Shown here: in pieces, positions 17,801 to 28,479 of the stretch
Position numbering within the stretch: the first letter of the stretch is position 1
Layout of the letters: each line of letters begins with the position of its first letter
Source: Pleomorphomonas sp. T1.2MG-36
Lineage (GTDB): Bacteria; Pseudomonadota; Alphaproteobacteria; Rhizobiales; Pleomorphomonadaceae
Direction of reading: 5' to 3'
DNA length: 64,000 nucleotides
Assembly: GCF_950100655.1 (NCBI RefSeq)
Contig: NZ_CATNLY010000034.1
Location: 248,001 to 312,000, forward strand
Notes under the pieces: generated by a model
What the model saw: the letters and a program-made list of their open reading frames with translations, nothing else
The model's database searches: none
What the model was told of the DNA's origin: nothing
Translations under genes and position numbers: made by a program

Positions 17801-19489
17801 TCAGGCGGCGCGCATCTCTTGCATCAGGCGATCGACCTCGGCCTGCAGCGCCTTGGTGTCGCCGAGCATTCGGCGAGCCTGGGCCGCCACTTCCTGCGAC
17901 TTCGAGTCGGACGCCTCGGCGTTCTCCATCAGACGCATCATGTCGGCGGCGAGACTGCCGACGGCGGTCAGCGTCGAGGAAATCGCGCGGGTGATTTCGG
18001 AAACGGCGGCATTCTGCTGGTCCAGCGTCGCAGCGATCGACGACGCCACTTCGTTGACCCGCTCGATCGACTGCTCGACGGTGCCGGTGGCAGACACGGC
18101 TTCGCCGGTTGCCGACTGGATGACGCCGATGCGCCGGGAGATCTCGTCGGTGGCCTTGGACGTCTGGGCGGCGAGCTGCTTGACCTCGGATGCCACGACC
18201 GCAAACCCCTTGCCCGCCTCGCCGGCGCGTGCCGCCTCGATGGTGGCGTTGAGGGCGAGAAGATTGGTCTGGTCGGCGATTTCCTGGATCAGTGCCACCA
18301 CCTTGCCGATCTCGCCCGACGCCTCGTCGAGACCGCGGATCACCTCGGTGGCCCGCGCCGTCTCGCGCACGGCGCCGCTGGAGATCTCGGCGGCCTTGTC
18401 GACCTGGGCGACGATTTCGGCGATCGACGCCGACAGTTCCTCGGCGGCGCTCGACACCGCCTGCACGTTGTCCTTCGCCTGCCTGCCGGCCTCGGCCGAA
18501 GCCTCCGCCTGGCGCCGGGTGTGATCCGACACGGCGAGCAGATCCGAGGCAACGCGTTCGAAGCCGGTCGCCGTGCTCTCGATACCGGCCGAAGTCTCGC
18601 GGAACGACCGGTCGAAGCCGTCGGCAAGCCCGGTCAGCGCATCGCGTCGTGACCGCTCCATCGCGGCGGCCCGTGCAGCCTCCGCTTCCGCCTCGGCCGC
18701 GATACGCTCGCGTTGCAGGTCGCGGAAACGGGCCACCGCCCGGCCGATCAGCCCGATCTCGTCCTTGCGGGTCGCACCGGAGATTTCGGCGTCGAGATCA
18801 CCGCCCTGAAGCCGGTCCATCGAACGGGTAAGGCGTGAAAGCGGCCCGGCAATGCCACGCGCCACGACGAACGACAGTGCCCCCAGCATGAGCAGGGAAA
18901 CGAGGGTGATGAGACCGATGCGGCGGGTGCTCGCGGCGAGGGACACCTCGATATCGGCAACGTGGAAGCCCGTGCCGAGCATCCAGTTCCAGCCTTCGAT
19001 CATCGTCGCATAGGCGAGCTTCAGCGACGGGTCCTTGTCGCCGGGCTTGACCCACAGATACTCGTAATTGCCGCCGCCGGCCTTGGCGATCGCCAGCATG
19101 TCACGGATAAGCGGCTTGCCGTTGACGTCCTTCATGTCGATGAGGCTCTTGCCCTCGAGTTCCGGCTTGCCCGGCAGGAGGACGTTTTTGCCATCCGCTT
19201 CGTAGATGAAGAAGTAATTCTTGTCGGGGCCGAAACGCACCGGCCTCAGTACCGCCTTGGCGGCCTCCTGGGCCTCGGCCAAGCTCATTTCGCCCTTGAG
19301 CGCGCGATCTCTGAAGCCCTCGATCATCGACTGGGCAGTCTGAACCTGATCCTGAAGTGCAAGCTTCTTCTGACCCAGCAGCTCGGAGCGGAGATCGGAG
19401 TAGCCGAGATATCCGATCGTCGCGAGCCCGGCGATCGCCAACAGAACAATGGCGGCGATCTTGGCGGACACGGAGTGAATACTGAACAT
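17801..19489 (-). CDS. methyl-accepting chemotaxis protein with single Cache domain
   Basis: A 562-residue transmembrane chemoreceptor. Helix 1 ([20 protein letters not shown]) is followed by a periplasmic sCache_2-type domain (about residues 35-190), with [21 protein letters not shown] and [12 protein letters not shown] being diagnostic. Helix 2 is [19 protein letters not shown], then HAMP ([22 protein letters not shown]), then the signalling domain with the invariant tip [31 protein letters not shown]. sCache_2 domains bind small organic acids and related ligands. No che genes are nearby. The start ATG at 19489 is in place just before helix 1. Confidence 0.93.
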   Translation of the reverse strand: MFSIHSVSAKIAAIVLLAIAGLATIGYLGYSDLRSELLGQKKLALQDQVQTAQSMIEGFRDRALKGEMSLAEAQEAAKAVLRPVRFGPDKNYFFIYEADGKNVLLPGKPELEGKSLIDMKDVNGKPLIRDMLAIAKAGGGNYEYLWVKPGDKDPSLKLAYATMIEGWNWMLGTGFHVADIEVSLAASTRRIGLITLVSLLMLGALSFVVARGIAGPLSRLTRSMDRLQGGDLDAEISGATRKDEIGLIGRAVARFRDLQRERIAAEAEAEAARAAAMERSRRDALTGLADGFDRSFRETSAGIESTATGFERVASDLLAVSDHTRRQAEASAEAGRQAKDNVQAVSSAAEELSASIAEIVAQVDKAAEISSGAVRETARATEVIRGLDEASGEIGKVVALIQEIADQTNLLALNATIEAARAGEAGKGFAVVASEVKQLAAQTSKATDEISRRIGVIQSATGEAVSATGTVEQSIERVNEVASSIAATLDQQNAAVSEITRAISSTLTAVGSLAADMMRLMENAEASDSKSQEVAAQARRMLGDTKALQAEVDRLMQEMRAA

Positions 19490-19637
19490 GTGCTGGCCTC
19501 AGCGGAGATTACCGCACAAAATGGGATAATTCACGTTTAGGCGACGGTAGGCGATGGCCGTTAACTTTGGCTTACGCAACAGGTTCAGTATGTAGAGTTA
19601 TTCCCGAAAATAACCAAACTCGGCTTTGGGAGTAAAG

Positions 19638-20258
19638 TTAGCCGACGAGGCCACCCTGCTCTTCGATGAAGCGAACGACATCCGCCACGTTGTGGCCGCG
19701 ACGAACGTCGGTGAATACAAAGGGGCGTCCCTTGCGCATCAACTTGGCATCGCGATCCATCACCTCGAGAGAGGCGCCGACATGCGGGGCAAGGTCGATC
19801 TTGTTGATCACCAGAAGATCGGACCGGGTGATGCCGGGCCCGCCCTTGCGGGGAATCTTGTCGCCGGCCGAGACGTCGATGACGTAGATGGTGAGGTCGG
19901 CAAGCTCGGGAGAGAAGGTTGCTGCCAGGTTGTCGCCGCCGGATTCGATCAGGATGAGATCGAGATCGGGGAATTTCTGATTCATGTCGGCGACGGCGGC
20001 GAGATTGATCGAGGCATCCTCGCGGATCGCCGTGTGCGGGCACCCCCCGGTCTCCACGCCGGCGATGCGCTCGGGCGGCAGGGCTCCCGACCGCGTCAGG
20101 AACTCGGCGTCCTCGCGCGTGTAGATGTCGTTGGTGATGGCAGCGATCTCGAAGCGGTCGCGAAGGGCCTTGCAGAGCGCATCCATCAGGGCGGTCTTGC
20201 CGGACCCGACCGGACCGCCGACACCGACGCGCAGGGGACCGTTGGCAGTCTTGGTCAT
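19638..20258 (-). CDS. ureG: urease accessory GTPase UreG
   Basis: UreG is the GTPase that, with UreE, UreF and UreD/H, delivers nickel to apo-urease. The 206 residues carry the P-loop [13 protein letters not shown] (K21), [13 protein letters not shown], the metal-binding [16 protein letters not shown] (CPH motif), [17 protein letters not shown] and the NKID guanine motif. It overlaps ureF by four bases (ATGA). It is the last gene of the MFS-ureE-ureF-ureG unit; an imperfect AT-rich hairpin (19597-19614) lies downstream without a T run. Confidence 0.96.
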   Translation of the reverse strand: MTKTANGPLRVGVGGPVGSGKTALMDALCKALRDRFEIAAITNDIYTREDAEFLTRSGALPPERIAGVETGGCPHTAIREDASINLAAVADMNQKFPDLDLILIESGGDNLAATFSPELADLTIYVIDVSAGDKIPRKGGPGITRSDLLVINKIDLAPHVGASLEVMDRDAKLMRKGRPFVFTDVRRGHNVADVVRFIEEQGGLVG

Positions 20259-20950
20259 GAGCGGAACAACCTCGTGTACTGGGTTTCGTGGGCCATAGAG
20301 GCGATGTCGGCGCGGAGAGCGGCGCCACCGACGTCGTCGAGCGAGGCGTTGAGCGCTTCGCCCGCCATCACGGAGACGACGGGGACAAGATCGCGGATCG
20401 TCCGCTGTCCTTCGGTCTGGCCGAGCGGCACCGCGCGCACCGCCGCCGAAACGAGATTGGCGGCGAAGGCGGTGAGATAGGCCTCGACGGTATCGGCAAG
20501 CGGCAAACGGTGGTCGGCAGCGGCTATGGCGACCGCGACCGGATAGGCAACAGGGTCGGGCGTCAGGCTTCTTGCAAGATCGACAAGCGTCGGCGCGCCC
20601 CAGGTATCGGCGATGGCGGTCACGAAGGCGCGCCCCTGCGCCCCGCTCTCGAGTCGGCGCTCCTTAGAGGGCTGCAGCGCATAGGCGAGCTCGGCGATCT
20701 CCTGAAGATCCTCAGCCCTCCCCTCGGCCGCGGCACGAAAGGCATGGGCAAGCAGGATGGCGTCGCTGCGGCCGGCTCCATGTCGCAGGATGTCGGACAG
20801 CCAAGTGGTTAGCGCGGCCGCCGTGGTGACGGTTCCGTCTTCCACCGCCCACTCGAGACCGTGGCTGTAGGTGAAGGCGCCGACCGGGAAGGCCGGCGAC
20901 AGCCAGGTCATCAAGCGGGGCAACGCTGCCCCGGCCGAAGGGTCAGTCAT
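20255..20950 (-). CDS. ureF: urease accessory protein UreF
   Basis: A 231-residue helical accessory protein that acts with UreD/H and UreG in nickel insertion. [27 protein letters not shown] is the diagnostic UreF N-terminal block; [11 protein letters not shown] and [13 protein letters not shown] follow. The ATG at 20950 lies eight bases inside the end of ureE; a longer frame reaching 21115 only runs antisense-like through the His-rich tail of ureE and is rejected. It overlaps ureG by ATGA. Tight packing of ureE-ureF-ureG points to one transcript. Confidence 0.94.
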   Translation of the reverse strand: MTDPSAGAALPRLMTWLSPAFPVGAFTYSHGLEWAVEDGTVTTAAALTTWLSDILRHGAGRSDAILLAHAFRAAAEGRAEDLQEIAELAYALQPSKERRLESGAQGRAFVTAIADTWGAPTLVDLARSLTPDPVAYPVAVAIAAADHRLPLADTVEAYLTAFAANLVSAAVRAVPLGQTEGQRTIRDLVPVVSVMAGEALNASLDDVGGAALRADIASMAHETQYTRLFRS

Positions 20951-21572
20951 GCTTGTGACTGTCGCCATGCGGGGAGTGATCGTGCGAGTGATCATGGCCG
21001 CAGCCGCAATCGTCGCCATGGACGTGGTCATGGTGGTGATGATGGGCGCCCGCCTCGCCATGGTCGTGATGATGGCGCTCCGGTCCGTGCTCATGGGTAT
21101 GGTCGTGCTCCCCATGATCGTGATCGTGTCCGTGGACTTCGCCGTGGCCGTAGGCCCCGCCTTCGGGATCGAAGGCGGCGAGCACCGGCGCCACCGTGGC
21201 GCCGAGCCCCTTCAGCATGTCCTCGATGACATGATCGTAGCGGATACGCAGGCGATCGCCGAGGAACTGCGCCGGCAGGTGGCGGTTGCCGAGATGCCAG
21301 GCAACGCGGACCAGTTCGGCCGGACTGGCAGCGGTGATCTCCAGCAGGCGTTCTGGAACCGCCTGCACCAGGATCAGCCGGCCGTCCTCGAGTTCGAGCG
21401 CATCGCAGTCCTTCATGACGGCGGCGTCCTTGAGATCGAGCAGAAACACCGTCTTGCCGACGCAGCGCATGACGAGACGGCGGCGGTGGCGATCGTCGCG
21501 TTCGAGAGCGAGCGTATCGACCGGCGTGCCGGACCATGTGCCGGCGGGAAGGATGCGGGTAGCGGTGATCAT
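20943..21572 (-). CDS. ureE: urease accessory nickel chaperone UreE with His-rich tail
   Basis: UreE is a dimeric nickel-binding metallochaperone. The 209 residues have an N-terminal peptide-binding domain (TLALERDDRHRRRLVMRC, VFLLDLKDAAVMKDCDAL), then the metal-binding domain with VAWHLGNRHLPAQF and RIRYDHVIEDML. The extra-long C-terminal tail (about residues 142-209) is dominated by His, Asp and Gly, such as HGHDHDHGEHDHTHEHG, and can bind several nickel ions. It overlaps the MFS gene stop by ATGA upstream and ureF downstream. Confidence 0.95.
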   Translation of the reverse strand: MITATRILPAGTWSGTPVDTLALERDDRHRRRLVMRCVGKTVFLLDLKDAAVMKDCDALELEDGRLILVQAVPERLLEITAASPAELVRVAWHLGNRHLPAQFLGDRLRIRYDHVIEDMLKGLGATVAPVLAAFDPEGGAYGHGEVHGHDHDHGEHDHTHEHGPERHHHDHGEAGAHHHHHDHVHGDDCGCGHDHSHDHSPHGDSHKHD

Positions 21573-22792
21573 GATATGTCGGTCCTTGCGGACGGAGGAA
21601 GGGATGTTGGAGCGAGCTTAGCCAAAAGCGTCGCCGAGACAAGGGTCGCGACCATCAAGGCCAGACCGAGCATCGCCGCCGCCGTCGGACCGGCACCGTG
21701 AATGACCGTCACGAAGACGACCGGCGCCAGGGCGTTGGCGACATTCATGGGCAGTGCGAGCCTGCCGGACCGGGACGAAAACTCTTCGACTGGAAAGAAA
21801 GCCAGCGGCAGAACGGCCCGCGCCATCGCCGACAGGCCGGCGCCAAGGCCGTAGAAAACCACGAACGCCGGCAGGATCCAGCCCGTTCCGCTCGCGGCCG
21901 GCAGAAGGAGGAAGGCGCCGCCCATCAGCAACGCCGACGCCAGCGTGGTGACCAACGGCCCACCACGCCCGTCGATCGCAAGGTCGGCGGCGCGGGCGGC
22001 AATTCCCAGCACCGGCCGGACGCTGCCGAGCCACAGCGCGTAGTCCACGCTGGCGCCCACCGAGCGCAATAGTTCCAGGTAGGCGGCGGCGAGCCCGAAG
22101 GTGGTGAAGGAGAAGGCCACCGATATGACGCCGACATGGAAGAAGGCCTGCGTCGTGCGATCGGCGGGAAGATCGACCGTCAACCGGCGCCCCTCTTCCG
22201 GTTCGGCCGGATGGTCCCCGACCGGCGGCAGCGCCCAGATATGCAGCGGCAGGCAGACCAGAACATGCAGGCCAGCCATTGCCAGGAGAGTGACCCGCCA
22301 GCCTGCCAAGCCGTCGATGGCATTGAGGATCGGCCAGAAGATCGTCGATGAAACGCCGGTGAAGATCATCAGCACGCCGATGGTCCGCCGGCCCGCCGCG
22401 CCCTCGCGCTCCACCGCCGCCGCGTAGGCAGGCACCGACAGGGCCATAGAACCGGCCGCTCCGATCATCGCCCAGGCGATGAAATAGCCGACCGGTCCAT
22501 CGGCGCCGGCGAGCAAGGCGAGACCGGCACCTGACGCCACCGAGCCGAGCGCCAGCACACGCGCCGCACCCATCCGGCGCACCGCCTTGCCGATCATGGG
22601 ACCGGTCAGCCCAATGATCAGCATCATCAACGTCAGGCCGAAGAACGATACGTCGATGGTAAGACCGACATCCGGCGCCATGTGCCGCGCCATGACGCCC
22701 GGCATGTCGAAGGTCGTTCCCCACCCCGTCACCTGTGTCACGGCGAGCACCCCGACGAGGCGGAGACGGCCGCGGGAAAAGCGCACGCTCAC
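21569..22792 (-). CDS. major facilitator superfamily transporter
   Basis: A 407-residue inner-membrane protein with about twelve helices. GPMIGKAVRRMGAARVLALGS is the loop 2-3 motif A region, and VSFFGLTLMMLIIGLTGPM and MALSVPAYAAAVEREG are further hydrophobic landmarks. The substrate is unknown. It overlaps ureE by ATGA, so it is the first gene of the MFS-ureEFG unit and is translationally coupled to a nickel chaperone. A role in urea, nickel or ammonium handling is an inference from position only. It is divergent from the VOC gene, 106 bases away, where a shared promoter region must lie. Confidence 0.85.
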   Translation of the reverse strand: MSVRFSRGRLRLVGVLAVTQVTGWGTTFDMPGVMARHMAPDVGLTIDVSFFGLTLMMLIIGLTGPMIGKAVRRMGAARVLALGSVASGAGLALLAGADGPVGYFIAWAMIGAAGSMALSVPAYAAAVEREGAAGRRTIGVLMIFTGVSSTIFWPILNAIDGLAGWRVTLLAMAGLHVLVCLPLHIWALPPVGDHPAEPEEGRRLTVDLPADRTTQAFFHVGVISVAFSFTTFGLAAAYLELLRSVGASVDYALWLGSVRPVLGIAARAADLAIDGRGGPLVTTLASALLMGGAFLLLPAASGTGWILPAFVVFYGLGAGLSAMARAVLPLAFFPVEEFSSRSGRLALPMNVANALAPVVFVTVIHGAGPTAAAMLGLALMVATLVSATLLAKLAPTSLPPSARTDIS

Positions 22793-22898
22793 GATTCAGG
22801 TTCCGCCCTCGACGATCCGGAGGCATTGTCCTGCGCCGACCATCATGGAAGGGCATCGGGGCAACCTGTGCCCCAGGCGCTCGAGAAAGGCTGCGAAC

Positions 22899-23303
22899 AT
22901 GACGGTGAAACTCGTTCCGGAACTCAACGTCGATAACCTCGAGCGCGCCTTGGCCTTCTATGTCGGTCTCGCCGGCTTTCGCATCCGCTACCAGCGCCCC
23001 GAGGATCGCTTTGCCTATATCGAGCGCGAGGGCGCCGAACTGATGATGGAAGAGACTTTCGGGCCGGGCCGCCGCTGGCATCCGGCGCCCCTCGAACATC
23101 CTTACGGCCGAGGCATCAACTTCCAGATCGAAATAACGAACGTGACGGAACTCTACACCCGCCTGCGCGAGGCCGGCTGTGCGTTCGTCCTCGATCTGGA
23201 AGAGAAGCGGTATCGCGTCGGCGACCGCAGCGAAGGACAGCGGCAGTTCGTCGTCGTCGACCCGGACGGCTACCTCCTCCGCTTCTGCGAAGCCATCGGC
23301 TAG
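22899..23303 (+). CDS. VOC family protein (glyoxalase/bleomycin-resistance type)
   Basis: A 134-residue vicinal-oxygen-chelate protein. MTVKLVPELNVDNLERALAF starts the first beta-alpha-beta module, FAYIEREGAELMME and HPYGRGINFQIEI follow, and VVVDPDGYLLRFCEAIG is the classic C-terminal strand with the metal-ligand Glu region. The fold is closest to bleomycin-resistance type proteins, but the substrate cannot be read. GAGAAAGG precedes the ATG. It stands on the opposite strand inside the urease locus, tail to tail with ureC (5 bases) and head to head with the MFS gene. Confidence 0.87.
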   Translation: MTVKLVPELNVDNLERALAFYVGLAGFRIRYQRPEDRFAYIEREGAELMMEETFGPGRRWHPAPLEHPYGRGINFQIEITNVTELYTRLREAGCAFVLDLEEKRYRVGDRSEGQRQFVVVDPDGYLLRFCEAIG

Positions 23304-23308
23304 CCCCC

Positions 23309-25024
<1,716 letters not shown>

Positions 25025-25113
25025 CTGTCAGTCTCCCGAAGAGAACAGCTTGAAGCTTTGATGTCCGGCCGCCTCGCGGTCGAACCGAGAATGGATCGGC
25101 GAATGCCGGGCGC

Positions 25114-25419
25114 TCAGAGCTTTCCCATCACCGCCTGGCGGAAACCGTAGACCTCGCCCTTACCGGCATAGGGCACCAAGGTCACCGACCGGCTCTGACC
25201 GGGCTCGAAGCGAACGGCCGTGCCGGCGGGAATGTCGAGGCGGAAACCGCGCGCCTTGTCGCGATCGAAGATCAGCGCCGGATTGGTCTCGGCGAAATGA
25301 TAGTGGCTGCCGACCTGCACCGGCCGGTCGCCGGAGTTGGCGACGTCCAGCACCAGCGTCGGGCGGCCGGCGTTGAGCTCGATGTCGCCGGCCTCGGGGA
25401 TGACTTCACCTGGGATCAT
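25114..25419 (-). CDS. ureB: urease subunit beta
   Basis: A 101-residue urease beta subunit that packs against UreC and UreA in the urease trimer. [19 protein letters not shown] is the standard N-terminus, [14 protein letters not shown] the central hallmark, and [20 protein letters not shown] the next conserved block. A longer open frame to 25653 overlaps the DUF1272 gene and is rejected; 12 bases separate the ATG from the upstream DUF1272 stop, and AAAGGAAC-like purines lie upstream of the ATG. Confidence 0.96.
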   Translation of the reverse strand: MIPGEVIPEAGDIELNAGRPTLVLDVANSGDRPVQVGSHYHFAETNPALIFDRDKARGFRLDIPAGTAVRFEPGQSRSVTLVPYAGKGEVYGFRQAVMGKL

Positions 25420-25430
25420 GGTCGTTCCTT

Positions 25431-25682
25431 TCAGGCGGCGCGGGGCGAACAGGGCTCTGCCCTGAAGACGCGGACGGTGGAAGCCGGATTGGCGGCAAGC
25501 TTGCCCTCCGGGCGCACCGGCCGGCGCACCAGTTCGCCGCCGCAATTGGGACAGATGCCGCTCAACACGCCGGTTGCGCAGTCGGGGCACCAGGTACACT
25601 CGAAGGAGCAGATGTAGGCCTCGGCGGCCGGCGGCAGATCGCGGTCGCAGCATTCGCAGTTGGGACGAAGCTCAAGCGCCAT
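25431..25682 (-). CDS. DUF1272 cysteine-rich small protein
   Basis: An 83-residue protein beginning [18 protein letters not shown], with [14 protein letters not shown] and [13 protein letters not shown], the DUF1272 pattern. Nine cysteines in paired CxxC-like arrangements predict a zinc- or iron-binding ribbon. The function is unknown. It sits between ureA (4 bases) and ureB (11 bases) in the urease operon. I recall a similar placement in some rhizobia, so this seems to be a family habit, and a link with metal handling for urease is an inference. Confidence 0.85.
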   Translation of the reverse strand: MALELRPNCECCDRDLPPAAEAYICSFECTWCPDCATGVLSGICPNCGGELVRRPVRPEGKLAANPASTVRVFRAEPCSPRAA

Positions 25683-25686
25683 GGTC

Positions 25687-25989
25687 TCACCTGATCGGTT
25701 CGTGGACGGTGACGAGCTTGGTGCCGTCGGGGAAGGTCGCCTCCACCTGCACGTCGTGGATCATCTCGGCGATTCCTTCCATCACCTGTTCGCGGCGCAG
25801 GACGGTGGCGCCGCCGGCCATCAGTTCGGCCACCGTGCGACCGTCGCGCGCACCCTCCACCACGTAGTCGGTGATGAGGGCCACCGCTTCGGGATGGTTG
25901 AGCTTGACGCCCCGTTCGAGGCGGTTGCGGGCCACCATGGCGGCGAGGCTGACAAGCAGCTTGTCCTTTTCGCGCGGCGTCAGGTTCAT
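25687..25989 (-). CDS. ureA: urease subunit gamma
   Basis: A 100-residue urease gamma subunit. [30 protein letters not shown] is the invariant N-terminal stretch (given here by its leading residues), [20 protein letters not shown] and [20 protein letters not shown] complete the family. Length matches UreA exactly. It lies 14 bases after ureD and 4 bases before the DUF1272 gene, so it is in the same operon. Confidence 0.97.
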   Translation of the reverse strand: MNLTPREKDKLLVSLAAMVARNRLERGVKLNHPEAVALITDYVVEGARDGRTVAELMAGGATVLRREQVMEGIAEMIHDVQVEATFPDGTKLVTVHEPIR

Positions 25990-26003
25990 CGGTTTTCCTC
26001 GTC

Positions 26004-26864
26004 TCAGATCGACCAGGCGCGCGGCAGCGGCCGGCCGGTGAGGGTTTCGATCAGGGGTTCGACAATGGTCCGCAGAAGGCGGCCGTCAAGGGCAAGACAG
26101 CGTATGGACATAAGGCCTTCGAAGGCGGATGCACCCGCCTCGATACCGTCCACGGTCAGCGCCGCGATCAGCTCGCGGGCACCGTCGAGCCGAGACGCGG
26201 CGTCAGATGTTGCCACCAGAACGCTGGCAAAGGCACGGGCACCGCGCCCGGTAGCGCCGCCGGACAGAGTGGCCCGGCTGTCGCCCGAAAGGCGCAGGGC
26301 ATCGGCGTAGATCAGCCGACCGCCACGACGGACGCGCCAGTGATCGGCGAGATCGACCGACGTCACCTCTTCGCCCATGGCGGTCCGGCCGAGCACGATG
26401 CTTTCGGCGGCGACGAGGCGGGCATCGCCGGCGAGGTCCACGTCGAGGCGACGGCGGAGGCCGGCGCCGTCGAAGACGATGGTTTCCTGCGGCAGCCAGT
26501 GGGCAGTCGCGCCGGCCTCGACGATCAGTCGGTTATCGATATGGCCGACGCCATCGGCACGCCGATAGATGCGTTCGGCGGCCTGGGTGGTGACGGTCGC
26601 CGTCGTTCCCGCGCCGAAGCATGCCTCGAAGCTAAGGTGATCGCCGCCGGTGACGCCGCCGGCGCTGTTCAGGAAGACGGCGGCCGGCCCCGATCCGTCG
26701 TAGACCTTCGGCAGACGCACCTTGGCCGAACCGTCCTGGAAGAGATCGGCCAGCCGCGTCTCCTCGCGCTCGCCGATCCGCCGCAAGGCGAAGGCGACAC
26801 GCGCCACCCCATCGGCCCTTTCGAGCCGGGGCATTTCTGTCTGAAGCGACACGGCGGTCGACAC
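26004..26864 (-). CDS. ureD: urease accessory protein UreD
   Basis: UreD (UreH) scaffolds UreF-UreG on apo-urease during nickel insertion. The roughly 286-residue protein has [21 protein letters not shown], the family hallmark, then [26 protein letters not shown] and [15 protein letters not shown]. The start is GTG at 26864, with GGGGAG six bases upstream; a TTG at 26900 is a weaker choice. It is the first gene of the ureD-ureA-DUF1272-ureB-ureC unit, so the operon promoter should lie in the 99 bases before the end of lysA. Confidence 0.94.
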   Translation of the reverse strand: MSTAVSLQTEMPRLERADGVARVAFALRRIGEREETRLADLFQDGSAKVRLPKVYDGSGPAAVFLNSAGGVTGGDHLSFEACFGAGTTATVTTQAAERIYRRADGVGHIDNRLIVEAGATAHWLPQETIVFDGAGLRRRLDVDLAGDARLVAAESIVLGRTAMGEEVTSVDLADHWRVRRGGRLIYADALRLSGDSRATLSGGATGRGARAFASVLVATSDAASRLDGARELIAALTVDGIEAGASAFEGLMSIRCLALDGRLLRTIVEPLIETLTGRPLPRAWSI

Positions 26865-26963
26865 GGCGGGCTCCCCACGCCGCGCCAACCGGCGCGGCAA
26901 CTGCCCGGCAATGTGGCAAAAGGCCCGCCAACCGGCGAGCCTAAAACTTGGGCATGTGAGGCG

Positions 26964-28232
26964 CTAAATCAGCCAATCCGGCACATGATCGAGGCCGATC
27001 AGGTCGTCGTAGGACGGGCGCGGGCGCACCACCGCCCACCGATCGCCATCCACCAGGACTTCCGGCACCAGAAGGCGGGAGTTGTAGGTGCCCGATTGAA
27101 CGGCACCATAGGCGCCGGCCGAGAACACGGCGAGCAGTTCGCCCGGCCGCGCCACCGGCAGGTTGCGATCGCGCGCCAGATAGTCGCCGCTTTCGCAGAC
27201 CGGCCCGACCACGTCGACCTTTTCCAGATCGGCGCCGGCCGGGCGTTCCTCGACCGGCTTGATCTCGTGATAAGCGTCGTAAAGGGTCGGCCGCACCAGA
27301 TCGTTCATGGCGGCGTCGACGATGACGAAGGTCTTCGCCTTGCCGCGCTTCACATACTGCACCTCGGTGACGAGGATGCCGGCATTGCCGACGATGAAGC
27401 GGCCCGGCTCGATCAGCACCTCGCAGTCGAGCGATCGGGTATGCCGGCGCACCACCTCGACATAGGCGGCCGGATGCGGCGGCGGCATATTGTCGGCCTT
27501 ATAGGGAATACCCAGGCCACCGCCGAGATCGACGTGGTGAATGCTGTGTCCGGCGGCGCGCAGGGCGGCAACCAGTTCGCCAAGCCGACCGAAGGCCGCA
27601 TCGAAGGGCTCGAGGTCGGTGATCTGCGAACCGATGTGCATGTCGATGCCGGCGACTGCAAGTCCCGGCAGCGCCGCGGCACGGGCGTAGACCTGCACGG
27701 CTTCCTTCCAGGGAATGCCGAACTTGTCCTCGGCCTTGCCGGTGGAAATCTTGGCATGGGTGCGGGCGTCGACATCGGGATTGATGCGCAGCGACACCGG
27801 CGCCACGCGGCCAAGGCGGGTCGCCACGGCCGACAGGCGTTCGAGCTCGGGTTCGCTCTCGACGTTGAAGCACTTGATGCCTTCGGCAAGCGCGTATTCG
27901 ATTTCGCGCACCGACTTGGCAACGCCGGAAAAGACGATCTTGTCGGCCGGAATGCCGGCGGCGCGCGCCCGGCGCAGCTCGCCCTCGGAGACGACGTCGG
28001 CACCGGCGCCAAGGCGGGCCAGCGTTCCGATCACCGCCTGATTGGAGTTGGCCTTCAGCGCATAGCAGACGAGCGACCGCTCGTCGGCCAACGCCTCCCG
28101 GAACACCCGGAAGTGGCGAGCGATGGTGGCCGAGGAATAGATGTAGACGGGCGTTCCGACCGCGGCTGCGATGGCGGGCACGGCGACACCCTCGGCATGC
28201 AGCACGCCGTCGCGATAATTGAAGTGATGCAA
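26964..28232 (-). CDS. lysA: diaminopimelate decarboxylase
   Basis: LysA performs the last step of lysine synthesis, turning meso-diaminopimelate into lysine with PLP. The 422 residues have CYALKANSN with the PLP lysine K60, IDMHIGSQITDLEPF, HVDLGGGLGIPY, LIEPGRFIVGNAG and GPVCESGDYLA with the catalytic Cys of the second half-site. GTYNSRLLVPEVLVDG closes the protein. It follows the LptM-like lipoprotein gene by 10 bases and argH further upstream, so an argH-lptM-lysA operon is likely, a known arrangement in this order. Confidence 0.96.
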   Translation of the reverse strand: MHHFNYRDGVLHAEGVAVPAIAAAVGTPVYIYSSATIARHFRVFREALADERSLVCYALKANSNQAVIGTLARLGAGADVVSEGELRRARAAGIPADKIVFSGVAKSVREIEYALAEGIKCFNVESEPELERLSAVATRLGRVAPVSLRINPDVDARTHAKISTGKAEDKFGIPWKEAVQVYARAAALPGLAVAGIDMHIGSQITDLEPFDAAFGRLGELVAALRAAGHSIHHVDLGGGLGIPYKADNMPPPHPAAYVEVVRRHTRSLDCEVLIEPGRFIVGNAGILVTEVQYVKRGKAKTFVIVDAAMNDLVRPTLYDAYHEIKPVEERPAGADLEKVDVVGPVCESGDYLARDRNLPVARPGELLAVFSAGAYGAVQSGTYNSRLLVPEVLVDGDRWAVVRPRPSYDDLIGLDHVPDWLI

Positions 28233-28242
28233 CCGGACCCCC

Positions 28243-28437
28243 TCAGATGAGACCGTCGAGGATGAAAGGCTTGTCGGGCTTGGCCGGCTCCTGGGCGGGC
28301 TTCACCGCCCCAGGATCGTTGGTCGAGGGAACTGCCGCCTCGGCCGTCGATTTCGGCGCTTCGAGCGATCCTTTCCGACCGCAGCCGGTCACCGCGAGGC
28401 CGACCATCAGCATTATCATCCCGAGACGCAGCACCAT
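28243..28437 (-). CDS. lptM: LptM-like small lipoprotein
   Basis: A 64-residue lipoprotein: signal MVLRLGMIMLMVGLAVTGCG with a lipobox ending in VTGC, then GRKGSLEAP, which matches the CGxKGPL-type start of LptM (YifL). LptM assists assembly of the LPS transport machine LptDE in E. coli by mimicking LPS. The mature tail is short and Pro/Lys rich (PAQEPAKPDKPF). Its place next to lysA parallels the E. coli neighbourhood of yifL and dapF. It lies between argH and lysA in a tight operon. Confidence 0.85.
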   Translation of the reverse strand: MVLRLGMIMLMVGLAVTGCGRKGSLEAPKSTAEAAVPSTNDPGAVKPAQEPAKPDKPFILDGLI

Positions 28438-28479
28438 ATTGTCCTCGATCCGTTTGCCCCGACGCAGTTCAAGCCATCC

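Noticed and set aside
19597..19614. GTTATT-CCCGAA-AATAAC hairpin after ureG as a terminator
   Set aside because: The stem is short and AT-rich and no T run follows on the ureG strand.
26340..28250. A 636-codon open frame antisense to ureD and lysA
   Set aside because: It crosses two well-supported genes on the other strand and shows no family features.
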